Below are positions 1 to 5,208 of a DNA stretch of 5,208 bases, in pieces. The stretch is from contig DBOT01000004.1 of NCBI GenBank assembly GCA_002299975.1, positions 1 to 5,208 on the forward strand, read 5' to 3'. Position 1 is the first letter of the stretch, and every line of letters begins with the position of its first letter. Both the position numbers and the translations under genes were made by a program. Source of the DNA: Lactobacillaceae bacterium UBA639 (GTDB lineage Bacteria; Bacillota; Bacilli; Lactobacillales; Lactobacillaceae). The notes below the pieces were generated by a model. That model had not been told where the DNA came from. It saw only the letters and a list, made by a program, of their open reading frames with translations, and did not search any database.

Positions 1-353
1 CAATAACGGCCGCAAATGCTTCTTCTGAATTTGGTGAGTTAACGCGAGTTCATGACCATGTTTTTTACACTGACCCATATTCTCCTTGGGAACGCGGATC
101 CAATGAAATCAATAATCGTTTTCTCCGGAAGGAGATTACTAAGGGCCAAGCTATTAATGATTATAGTAGTGCCCAGATTATAGCGACCAATAACTGGATG
201 AATCACTATCCACGAGCCATATTTAATGGACGTTCTGCAATGGATGTTTACTGTAAAGCATTCTATCAAGAGATGTCACGTTCTCATCAACCAATAATTA
301 ATTGGTCAGTGCTATTTATTTCAGCTTAGTGGCTAACTTATTCTTGAAATTTA
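1..353 (+). mobile_element. Right-hand part of an IS30-type insertion sequence; right boundary approximate
   Basis: The transposase fragment implies that an insertion sequence extends into the window from the left. In IS30-family elements the terminal inverted repeat lies close behind the transposase stop. The stretch at about 328-353, containing AACTTATTCTTGAAATTTAG, has the general look of such an end. The left end is outside the window, so the inverted repeat pair and the target duplication cannot be checked. The boundary is an estimate and could lie after the inverted repeat at 356-402 instead. Confidence 0.45.
3..329 (+). CDS. IS30-family transposase, C-terminal part (5' end outside window)
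   Basis: This is the end of a transposase of the IS30 family (DDE/RNase H-fold integrase core), which cuts and joins insertion sequence ends. The frame is open from the left edge and stops at TAG 327-329, giving 108 residues. The diagnostic block YSPWERGSNEINN lies at fragment residues 26-38, with the family's third acidic residue (the E of DDE) at residue 35. It is followed by LRKEITKG, the family's usual basic stretch, and by a WMNHYPR block resembling the conserved 'N..PR..L....P' C-terminus. The expected second aspartate (family pattern TADNGSEF or TPDRGKEF) is not seen: residues 1-10 read ITAANASSEF, with N or A where D is expected. The copy may therefore be inactive. The final residues after about 90 are poorly conserved. 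Codon use is AT-richer than in the genes to the right, consistent with mobile DNA. The family call is strong; intactness upstream cannot be judged. Confidence 0.9.
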   Translation: MTAANASSEFGELTRVHDHVFYTDPYSPWERGSNEINNRFLRKEITKGQAINDYSSAQIIATNNWMNHYPRAIFNGRSAMDVYCKAFYQEMSRSHQPIINWSVLFISA

Positions 354-355
354 GA

Positions 356-402
356 AACCCCTATTTTATTTAGATTAGCAATATCAAAATAAAATAGGGG
401 TT
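356..402. repeat. Perfect 16-bp inverted repeat, possible terminator behind the transposase
   Basis: The left arm 356-371 (AACCCCTATTTTATTT) is the exact reverse complement of 387-402, with a 15-nt loop. It begins 26 bp after the transposase stop. As RNA it would form a hairpin with four G-C pairs near its base and A-U pairs above. No T-run follows on either strand, so it is not a classical intrinsic terminator. It could still stop transcription leaving the IS, be part of the IS end, or be a remnant of a gene end that stood here before the insertion. The structure is certain; the function is inferred. Confidence 0.6.
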
Positions 403-653
403 AAATTATACTTGTGTAGCTAGAATAACTAGCAACATATAAACTCTGCATGTTTAACTGAGACATCGGATTATACCAATTCACAATTAGAAGAATAAAC
501 AGATTACTCAACAAGATTATGAAATTTACAATATGCTGATAGGAAAGCCATTCAACAACGGAACCATCTTACTCAACACTTTATTAGCTTAAAAGCGAGT
601 TCAGCAATAATAAGATAAATGAGCCACATATAACAAACCAAGAAATTTATAAT

Positions 654-691
654 GCCTATATTTTGCTTTATTACGCCTTTATAGGCTTTTT
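654..691 (+). terminator. Weak candidate terminator in the AT-rich stretch
   Basis: GCCTATA at 654-660 pairs with TATAGGC at 680-686, with a 19-nt loop, and is followed directly by TTTTT (687-691). The stem is only 7 bp and the loop is long, and no gene upstream on the + strand needs it except possibly the transposase. It could be the surviving end of a lost gene or a chance match. Confidence 0.25.
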
Positions 692-804
692 AAGAGTATT
701 AAGGCACACTTCACTATTTAGCATATAAGATGGGCTAAAATGGGGCTTATTTAAGCTCTCAATAAGTATCTATCGTTTTTCTTTAAGACTTTAACTATAA
801 CTTT

Positions 805-854
805 AAACAAAAGGCTTCGATTCCCAAACAGAGAATCGAAGCCCTTCATTTTTT
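805..854. terminator. Bidirectional intrinsic terminator between lysS and the IS region
   Basis: GGCTTCGATTC at 813-823 pairs perfectly with GAATCGAAGCC at 833-843, giving an 11-bp stem with a 9-nt loop. On the - strand the stem is followed at once by TTTTGTTT (812 down to 805). This makes it the best candidate for the end of the dusB-lysS transcript, with a 3' untranslated region of about 160 nt after the lysS stop. On the + strand it is followed after a few bases by a run of six T (849-854), so it can also stop transcripts coming from the IS side. Stem and T-runs are seen directly; assigning it to lysS is an inference from position. Confidence 0.8.
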
Positions 855-887
855 ATGCCAGCTTTTTACCAACTTAATTTATTTAAA

Positions 888-907
888 TTTGGTGTATTTT
901 TGGTGTA
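888..907. repeat. Two 9-bp direct repeats, 11 bp apart
   Basis: TTTGGTGTA occurs at 888-896 and again at 899-907, so the period is 11 bp, about one helical turn. The second copy runs into ACACC (911-915), which can pair with its own GGTGT (902-906) around a 4-nt loop. Same-face direct repeats of this kind are typical of protein-binding sites, for example arm-type sites of tyrosine integrases or operators. No integrase gene is visible here, so the role is unknown. Confidence 0.55.
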
Positions 908-918
908 CACACACCACA

Positions 919-945
919 GTTACTAACTTTTTAGAAGTTAATAAC
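919..945 (-). other. Hairpin in the lysS 3' untranslated region
   Basis: The arms 919-929 and 935-945 are complementary over 11 positions with one exception. The exception (923/941) is a C-A mismatch in + strand RNA but a G-U wobble in - strand RNA, so the structure is complete only in the lysS transcript. The loop is 5 nt. No T-run follows, so it is not itself a terminator. It could protect the 3' end of the transcript, or be accidental in AT-rich DNA. Confidence 0.4.
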
Positions 946-973
946 TGATTTAGCTTAAATCCACGAAGTCGCT

Positions 974-998
974 TAAAAGCCGTCATATCAAGCTTTTA
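974..998. repeat. Short inverted repeat just after the lysS stop
   Basis: TAAAAGC at 974-980 is the reverse complement of GCTTTTA at 992-998, with an 11-nt loop. It starts 3 nt beyond the lysS stop codon. There is no T-run on the - strand after it, so termination here is unlikely. It is a weak structure that adds to the hairpins further downstream. Confidence 0.35.
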
Positions 999-1000
999 GC

Positions 1001-2527
1001 TTACTTCTTATTTTTCTTCTTACCCTTTTTGCTGTCCTTATTTTCTTTTTCGGGACGCATAGTTGGGAAGAGGATGACGTCCCGAATGGATTTAGCATCG
1101 GTCAGCAGCATTACCAACCGGTCAATCCCGATACCGAGACCACCCGTTGGCGGCATTCCGTATTCGAGGGCCTGAACGTAATCAAGGTCGACTGGTTCCG
1201 CTTCGTCGTTACCATTGGCCTTTTCCTCTGCCTGCATCTCGAAACGGTGCTTCTGGTCAATTGGGTCGTTCAATTCACTGAAGGCGTTGGCCAGTTCGCT
1301 CCCGTCTACGTAGAGTTCAAACCGGTCCGTCATGTCTGGATTATCAGCGTTCCGCTTAGCCAGTGGGGAAACTTCCACTGGGAACTCGTAAACGAAGGTT
1401 GGTTGGATCAAGGTCTTTTCAACGTATTCATCGAAGAAAGCACTCAAAATGTGGCCCTTCTTCCAGAATGGCTTGTATTCGATGTGGTGTTCGTCAGCCA
1501 GCTTCTTGGCATCATCATCTGTCATTGCTGGGTCACCGAAGTCAATGCCCGTCTTCTCCTTGACGGCATCAACCATCGTCACCCGCTTGAAGTCGCTGGC
1601 CAGGTCAATATCGTGACCCTGGTAGGTAACGTGACCGTCATCGGAAACGACCTTAGCTGCCGCTTTAACGATTCCTTCCGTCTCGTCCATGACATCGTGG
1701 AAGTCGAAGTAGGCCGCGTAGGTTTCCATCGTCGTGAATTCTGGGTTGTGGTGTGGGTCCATCCCTTCGTTCCGGAAGATCCGGCCCAGTTCGTAAACTC
1801 GTTCGAAGCCACCGACGATTAACCGCTTCAGGTACAATTCAGTTGCAATCCGCAGGTACATATCGATGTCCAAGGCGTTGTGGTGGGTAACGAATGGGCG
1901 AGCATTAGCACCACCAGCCTGCGTGTTCAGAATTGGAGTCTCAACTTCAGTGAAGCCGTGATCGTCCATGTACTTCCGCACGGCCTTAATGATGGCAGTC
2001 CGCTGGTGGAAACGCTTGAAGCTCTCAGGGTTAGAAATCAGGTCCAGGTAACGCTGCCGGTAGATGGTCTCTGGGTCAGTAACCCCTTCCCACTTGTTTG
2101 GCAGTGGACGTAGGGCCTTGGACAGGAAGGTGATCTTGTGGGCCCGTACCGTCAATTCACCGGTGTTGGTCTTGATAACATCCCCTTCGATGCCGAGAAA
2201 GTCACCGATATCAGCCCGCTTGAAGATGTGGTATTGTTCATCCCCTACCATATCCTTACGTGCGTATACCTGGATCTTCCCGGTCCGGTCAACGAAGTCC
2301 GCAAAGCCAGCCTTACCACTGCTCCGCTTCCGGGTCATCCGACCGGCGATAATTACCATTGCACCCTTGTCATTCAGTTCTTCCTTATCGAATTGACCGT
2401 ATTCATCGCGAATCTGTTGAGCAAGGTGGTCCCGCTTGAAGCGACGGCCGAATGGTTCAATTCCCGCCTGCTTAAGCTCTTCCATCTTTTCACGACGAAC
2501 ACGCATCTGGTCTAGTTCTTGTGACAC
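1001..2527 (-). CDS. lysS: Lysyl-tRNA synthetase, class II
   Basis: This cytoplasmic enzyme charges tRNA-Lys with lysine using ATP. At 508 residues it has full family length. The N-terminal OB-fold anticodon-binding domain runs from about residue 57 to 140 ([23 protein letters not shown] region). The class II catalytic core follows: motif 1 around 187-200 ([11 protein letters not shown]), motif 2 at 251-270 ([14 protein letters not shown], with the ATP-binding arginine at 252), and motif 3 at 463-475 ([12 protein letters not shown], arginine 470). The C-terminus is a lysine-rich tail (KKGKKKNKK) beyond the folded core, probably disordered. The start is a GTG (CAC on the + strand at 2525-2527), supported by AGGAGG 8 nt upstream; the next ATG, at residue 8, has no comparable site. 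It lies 15 bp after dusB and is the last gene of that unit. The nearest good terminator is about 160 bp downstream. Confidence 0.98.
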   Translation of the reverse strand: MSQELDQMRVRREKMEELKQAGIEPFGRRFKRDHLAQQIRDEYGQFDKEELNDKGAMVIIAGRMTRKRSSGKAGFADFVDRTGKIQVYARKDMVGDEQYHIFKRADIGDFLGIEGDVIKTNTGELTVRAHKITFLSKALRPLPNKWEGVTDPETIYRQRYLDLISNPESFKRFHQRTAIIKAVRKYMDDHGFTEVETPILNTQAGGANARPFVTHHNALDIDMYLRIATELYLKRLIVGGFERVYELGRIFRNEGMDPHHNPEFTTMETYAAYFDFHDVMDETEGIVKAAAKVVSDDGHVTYQGHDIDLASDFKRVTMVDAVKEKTGIDFGDPAMTDDDAKKLADEHHIEYKPFWKKGHILSAFFDEYVEKTLIQPTFVYEFPVEVSPLAKRNADNPDMTDRFELYVDGSELANAFSELNDPIDQKHRFEMQAEEKANGNDEAEPVDLDYVQALEYGMPPTGGLGIGIDRLVMLLTDAKSIRDVILFPTMRPEKENKDSKKGKKKNKK

Positions 2528-2535
2528 TAAATTTT

Positions 2536-2541
2536 CCTCCT
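2536..2541 (-). promoter_or_regulatory. Ribosome binding site that fixes the lysS GTG start
   Basis: The - strand reads AGGAGG here, a perfect Shine-Dalgarno core, 8 nt before the GTG at 2527-2525. It lies in the 15-bp gap immediately after the dusB stop codon (2543-2545), so ribosomes finishing dusB are placed close to the lysS start. This supports co-expression of the two genes. Confidence 0.85.
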
Positions 2542-2542
2542 C

Positions 2543-3556
2543 TTATTGAGCTTGCTTTCGTGCAGCCCGCTTCATTTCCCGCTCTGCCGTCTGTTCAGCG
2601 AAACGGTCAAAGATTTCGTTCATCTGGTCGCGCGTCTCGGCTTCCACCAGGGCCGCCTTGGTCCGGGCAGAACGCGGAATACCCTTCAGGTAGTAGGTCG
2701 ACAGCCCCCGGAATTCACGTACACCAACGTACTCACCCTTGAGATCAATCAGGCGGTTCAGGTGTTCCTTAGCCATCTTGATCTTCTCGGCAGGGGTAGC
2801 TTCCGGCAGCAATTCACCGGTCTCCAGGTAGTGCTCGGTCCGGGTCAGCATCCATGGATTCCCCATGGCGGCCCGACCGATCATTGCGGCCGTGGCCCCA
2901 GTCATGTCTAGAACCTTCTTGGCATCTTCCGGCGTCCGGATATCACCATTAGCCATGAACGGAATCGTCAAATGATCAGCTACTTCTTTTAGTATATTCC
3001 AATCGGCGTGTCCCGTATACATCTGTTTTCGGGTTCGGCCGTGCATGGCAATCGCACTCGCCCCAGCCCGTTCAGACGCCAGGGCATTTTCGACCGCGTA
3101 GATGTGCTTATCGTCCCAGCCAGTCCGCATCTTGACCGTAACGGGCTTCTTAACCGCGTCCGTTACGTAGGACACCATTTCATAAACTTTGTTGGGATCG
3201 AGCAACCAGCGGGCACCAGCATCGGTCTTGACGACCTTGTTGACGGGGCAACCCATGTTGATATCAATCACATCAGCAGCGGTGTGCTCGTCAACGTACT
3301 TAGCCGCCTCCACCAGGGTCTCCTTAGTTCCACCGAAGATCTGAATCCCCATCGGGTGCTCACTTGGGTCGACATTCATCATGTTCAGGGTCCGCTTGTT
3401 ATGGTACATGATTCCCCGGTCGGAAATCATCTCACAGACAACGTAGCCCGCACCAAACTCCTTACAGATTACCCGGAAGGCTGAGTTAGTCACACCCGCC
3501 ATCGGGGCAACTACCACTTGATTAGGAATCTCCACGTCACCGATCTTCCACTTCAT
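2543..3556 (-). CDS. dusB: tRNA-dihydrouridine synthase, DusB type
   Basis: This is an FMN-dependent enzyme that reduces specific uridines in the tRNA D-loop to dihydrouridine, using NADPH. Its 337 residues match the family. The N-terminal TIM barrel opens with the flavin-contacting APMAGVTNSAFR (residues 17-28). DINMGCPVNKV (98-108) carries the catalytic cysteine at 103. VKMRTGW (141-147) has the conserved lysine 142, MHGRTRKQMYTG (171-182) has histidine 172, and NGDI (203-206) with IGRAAMGNPW (226-235) forms the FMN phosphate site. The C-terminal helical tRNA-binding domain covers roughly 250-337 and ends in a basic tail. The ATG start has GAGGTG 5 nt upstream. It precedes lysS by 15 bp and has its own likely promoter in the gap after hslO. 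In other Firmicutes the orthologue next to lysS is named yacF or dus; the exact Dus subtype is inferred from neighbourhood and motifs. Confidence 0.96.
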   Translation of the reverse strand: MKWKIGDVEIPNQVVVAPMAGVTNSAFRVICKEFGAGYVVCEMISDRGIMYHNKRTLNMMNVDPSEHPMGIQIFGGTKETLVEAAKYVDEHTAADVIDINMGCPVNKVVKTDAGARWLLDPNKVYEMVSYVTDAVKKPVTVKMRTGWDDKHIYAVENALASERAGASAIAMHGRTRKQMYTGHADWNILKEVADHLTIPFMANGDIRTPEDAKKVLDMTGATAAMIGRAAMGNPWMLTRTEHYLETGELLPEATPAEKIKMAKEHLNRLIDLKGEYVGVREFRGLSTYYLKGIPRSARTKAALVEAETRDQMNEIFDRFAEQTAEREMKRAARKQAQ

Positions 3557-3577
3557 TTTTTCACCTCATTGTCTTCT

Positions 3578-3606
3578 CGGGAACTGGGTTGGCCTGCCAC
3601 TTCCCG
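3578..3606. repeat. Inverted repeat in the dusB leader
   Basis: CGGGAACTGG (3578-3587) pairs with CCACTTCCCG (3597-3606) at nine of ten positions, with a 9-nt loop. In the - strand transcript the hairpin sits in the middle of the dusB leader, ending about 10 nt before the ribosome binding site, and has no T-run behind it. On the + strand it is followed by CTTATTTTTA, so it could stop antisense transcription toward hslO. Which role applies, if any, cannot be told from the sequence. Confidence 0.45.
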
Positions 3607-3634
3607 CTTATTTTTAATGTCCGATAACCCAACT

Positions 3635-3663
3635 ATCATAGCACATCTAATCAGCCAGACCAA
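3635..3663 (-). promoter_or_regulatory. Candidate sigma-A promoter for dusB-lysS
   Basis: On the - strand TTGGTC (3663-3658) and TATGAT (3640-3635) are separated by 17 bp. The -10 box is preceded directly by TGC, giving an extended -10 (TGNTATGAT). The -10 hexamer differs from consensus at one position, and the -35 box matches only its TTG. Transcription would start near 3628, leaving a 5' leader of about 70 nt before dusB. It lies immediately after the hslO stop, so dusB-lysS can be expressed independently of hslO. Confidence 0.7.
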
Positions 3664-3668
3664 ACAAA

Positions 3669-4625
3669 CTACTGCTGGTCCTTCTTATCATCGGCCTTCT
3701 TTTGCTTCTCGGCAATTTCCTTATCGGCCTCGGCATCAGCAACCTTCTTGTCGTAAATCAGTTGGAGCTCGTCTTCACTGAACTCGTACTTCTTACCGCA
3801 GAATTGGCAAACCGTCTCAGCGTGGTGGTCTTCGTCGATCAGCTTCTTCAAATCCTTAGTTGAGATACTCTCGAGGGCCCGCGCAAACCGCTGCTTAGAG
3901 CAATCACATTCGTAACGAACCGGCATCTTGTCGAGAATCTTCAGGTCGTCACCAAACATCTTAGTCAGGATGTCCTCAGGTGTGTCACCATCCCGCAGCA
4001 TCTCTGAAACCAGTGGCATGCCCTTAAGGGTCTTCTCCAGCTTACTGATCTCCTCATCGGAAGCACCCGGCATAACCTGAATCATGAAGCCCCCGGCAAC
4101 CTCAATGCTGTCGTCAGTGTTAACGAATACGGACAGGCCAACTGCTGATGGGATCTGTTCAGACTGATCCAGGTAGTAGGTAAAGTCGTCACCTAGCTCA
4201 CCCGAAACCAGGTTAACCTCACCGGTATATGGCGTCTTGTCACCGGGTGCCATCTTAGTAACGGACAGGGTACCCTTCGTGCCGACTGCCCCGGCAACAT
4301 CAATTTTTCCCTTGTCATTGCTTGGCAGGTTGACGTGGGGATTCCCCATGTAGCCCTTAACAGTTCCCTTCGCCGTTCCGTCAGCGACGATGTAGCCGAC
4401 AGGACCGTTCCCCTGAATCTTAACCGTCATCCCGGCTTCACCTTGCAGGCCGGCAGTGGCCAGTAAAAGCGTCCCAACCAGGGTCCGGCCCAGAGCAGCT
4501 GAGGAAGCACTCCAGGTGTCATGAATTTTGTGGGCCTTCTCGACCAGCTGGGTGGCGTTCACGGCATAGGCCCGGAACTTGCCATCCTTGGTCATGCTCT
4601 TTACTAAGTAATCTGTTGTCTTCAT
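3669..4625 (-). CDS. hslO: Redox-regulated molecular chaperone Hsp33
   Basis: Hsp33 is a cytoplasmic holdase that becomes active when oxidants such as hypochlorite or peroxide release its zinc and form disulfides, protecting unfolded proteins. The N-terminal domain starts MKTTDYLVKSMTKDGKFRAYAVNAT and contains the family's characteristic GNGPVGYIVADG segment (residues 72-83). The C-terminal redox switch is intact, with all four zinc cysteines present: CDC at 240-242 and CQFC at 273-276, in the expected C-X-C and C-X2-C spacing. The 318 residues are somewhat longer than the usual roughly 290, because of a highly charged Lys/Asp/Glu tail after about 290 (ADKEIAEKQKKADDKKDQQ). The ATG start has AAGGGGG 8 nt upstream. 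It sits directly behind ftsH, another quality-control gene. No terminator is visible after its TAG stop, so its transcript may run on into dusB. Confidence 0.97.
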   Translation of the reverse strand: MKTTDYLVKSMTKDGKFRAYAVNATQLVEKAHKIHDTWSASSAALGRTLVGTLLLATAGLQGEAGMTVKIQGNGPVGYIVADGTAKGTVKGYMGNPHVNLPSNDKGKIDVAGAVGTKGTLSVTKMAPGDKTPYTGEVNLVSGELGDDFTYYLDQSEQIPSAVGLSVFVNTDDSIEVAGGFMIQVMPGASDEEISKLEKTLKGMPLVSEMLRDGDTPEDILTKMFGDDLKILDKMPVRYECDCSKQRFARALESISTKDLKKLIDEDHHAETVCQFCGKKYEFSEDELQLIYDKKVADAEADKEIAEKQKKADDKKDQQ

Positions 4626-4640
4626 AATAATTTCCCCCTT

Positions 4641-4687
4641 AAATCAAAAATAGGAGCGACACGCTTTGATGTCTCGCTCCTATTTTA
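4641..4687 (-). terminator. Intrinsic terminator behind ftsH
   Basis: AAAATAGGAGCGA (4647-4659) pairs perfectly over 13 bp with TCGCTCCTATTTT (4674-4686), with a 14-nt loop. On the - strand the stem ends in TTTT and continues with TGATTT. It begins about 10 nt after the ftsH stop codon and finishes only 6 nt before the hslO ribosome binding site (4634-4640). It should end most ftsH transcripts. The tight packing leaves no room for a normal hslO promoter between the hairpin and the gene. Confidence 0.8.
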
Positions 4688-4690
4688 GCA
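4682..4690 (-). promoter_or_regulatory. Possible extended -10 for hslO overlapping the ftsH terminator
   Basis: The - strand reads TGCTAAAAT from 4690 to 4682, a match to the extended -10 pattern TGNTANNNT. No TTGACA-like -35 is found at 16-18 bp spacing upstream. Transcription would start near 4675, inside the terminator hairpin, giving an hslO leader of about 50 nt that keeps only one arm of the stem. This would solve the question of how hslO is transcribed, but the match is short and AT-rich. Confidence 0.3.
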
Positions 4691-4695
4691 TTTTA

Positions 4696-5208
4696 CTATT
4701 CACGGTGATCGGAATCTGTTGAGTCATCATGATCATTTTGGTTATTTTGATCACTCTGATCAGTAGGATGGTCATCAGTTGATGCTGGCTGATCATTCTT
4801 AGCCTGATCCTCGTCAGTAGATTCGTTCCGGCTGTCCCGCTTTGCGTCTTCCATGCGTTCAAGTGCCCGCTTGGATTCTTCAAAGGTTTGGGCATAAGCC
4901 TTCTCATCGGCAGCGGCGTGATCCTTTTCCGGAATCTTCCCCGTCTTGTAAAGACTGAGGATTTCCTTCTCATTCAGGGTCTCGTACTTCAGCAATGCCT
5001 CAGCAATCGCCTTGTGCTGTTCACGGTGCGTCTCAATGATGTGGAGAGCCTGTTCATGACCTTCATTCAAGATCCGCCGAATTTCTTCATCCACTAAGGC
5101 CGCCGTCTTCTCAGAGTATGGTGATTGATCGTAGCCTTGGCCAGTGAAGACCTGACCAGAACTCTGCAGTTCAACTGGCCCGATCTTCTCGCTCATCCCG
5201 TATTGGGT
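4696..5208 (-). CDS. ftsH: ATP-dependent zinc metalloprotease FtsH, C-terminal part (5' end outside window)
   Basis: FtsH is a membrane-anchored AAA+ protease that degrades misfolded membrane and regulatory proteins. Only the last 170 residues are here; the frame continues past the right edge, so the internal methionine at 5196 is not the start. The fragment opens [12 protein letters not shown], the conserved segment of the FtsH peptidase domain. [17 protein letters not shown] and the following helical stretch ([28 protein letters not shown]) are also typical. The transmembrane segments, Walker motifs and HEXXH zinc site lie outside the window. After about fragment residue 130 comes a low-complexity tail rich in Asp, Asn, Gln, Ser and Thr, probably disordered and cytoplasmic. 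It ends at TAG (4696-4698) just before an intrinsic terminator. In lactobacilli ftsH usually follows tilS and hpt, which would lie to the right. Confidence 0.95.
   Translation of the reverse strand, partial: TQYGMSEKIGPVELQSSGQVFTGQGYDQSPYSEKTAALVDEEIRRILNEGHEQALHIIETHREQHKAIAEALLKYETLNEKEILSLYKTGKIPEKDHAAADEKAYAQTFEESKRALERMEDAKRDSRNESTDEDQAKNDQPASTDDHPTDQSDQNNQNDHDDSTDSDHRE

Larger units (their letters stand above)
403..1000. other. AT-rich stretch without a convincing gene
   Basis: About 600 bp separate the transposase region from lysS. By eye it is far more AT-rich than the operon to the right. All frames are broken by frequent stops. The longest open stretches are a few dozen codons, lack a ribosome binding site, and resemble nothing I recognise. 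I see no tRNA cloverleaf or rRNA segment. The stretch holds a weak hairpin with a T-run (654-691), a strong bidirectional terminator (813-843), a direct-repeat pair (888-907) and lysS-proximal hairpins (902-998), listed separately. It may be decayed gene or mobile-element DNA. Confidence 0.6.

Noticed and set aside
39..269. 76-codon ORF opposite the transposase
   Set aside because: It is a shadow of the transposase frame, which carries the clear IS30 motifs.
491..592. Short + strand frame reading KNKQITQQDYEIYN... that faintly resembles a stretch of a recombinase
   Set aside because: It is only 33 residues, has no ribosome binding site and no conserved recombinase motif; the resemblance is too weak to report as a pseudogene.
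813..843. TTCGATTCC-like sequence suggesting a tRNA T-arm or tRNA attachment site
   Set aside because: The bases are part of a simple perfect hairpin with T-runs on both sides; no acceptor, D or anticodon arm can be drawn around it.
879..986. 35-codon ORF on the - strand downstream of lysS (MTAFKRLRGFKLNQ...)
   Set aside because: It has an ATG but no ribosome binding site, covers the hairpins and direct repeats, and the protein is not recognisable. It could be a remnant but is not supported as a gene.
403..1000. CRISPR array or other regularly spaced repeats in the non-coding stretch
   Set aside because: No repeat longer than about 9 bp recurs, and there is no regular spacing beyond the single 11-bp pair.
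1247..1822. 191-codon open frame on the + strand inside lysS
   Set aside because: It lies fully opposite a perfectly conserved lysS frame, its translation resembles nothing, and GC-rich codon structure readily opens the opposite strand.

Overview
The window looks like chromosome from a low-GC Gram-positive bacterium of the Lactobacillaceae. The right four fifths has a GC content of about 50% or more by eye, which is high for that family. The gene order ftsH-hslO-dusB-lysS, strong AGGAGG-type ribosome binding sites and an IS30-family transposase with lactobacillus-like motifs fit a Limosilactobacillus of the L. fermentum type. The species is an inference from composition and gene content, not from a search.

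Layout. Positions 3-329 (+ strand) hold the last 108 residues of an IS30-family transposase that enters from the left and appears to lack a catalytic aspartate. It is followed by a perfect 16-bp inverted repeat at 356-402. Positions 403-1000 are AT-rich and contain no convincing gene. They do hold a strong bidirectional terminator (813-843), a pair of 9-bp direct repeats one helical turn apart (888-907), and several hairpins just downstream of lysS. From 1001 to the right edge everything is on the - strand and is ordinary core genome: lysS (lysyl-tRNA synthetase), dusB (tRNA-dihydrouridine synthase), hslO (redox chaperone Hsp33) and the C-terminal end of ftsH (membrane AAA protease), read right to left.

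How the genes work together. dusB and lysS are 15 bp apart and almost certainly co-transcribed; both act on tRNA (base modification and charging). A good extended -10 promoter lies in the 112-bp hslO-dusB gap. ftsH ends in an intrinsic terminator whose stem finishes 6 bp before the hslO ribosome binding site, so hslO must be expressed by read-through or from a promoter inside or upstream of the ftsH end. FtsH and Hsp33 both belong to protein quality control. The transposase reads toward the lysS operon, and the terminator at 813-843 can insulate the two.

I did not find a convincing new biological system. The points most worth a second look are the AT-rich junction between the IS element and lysS, and the compact regulatory regions around hslO.
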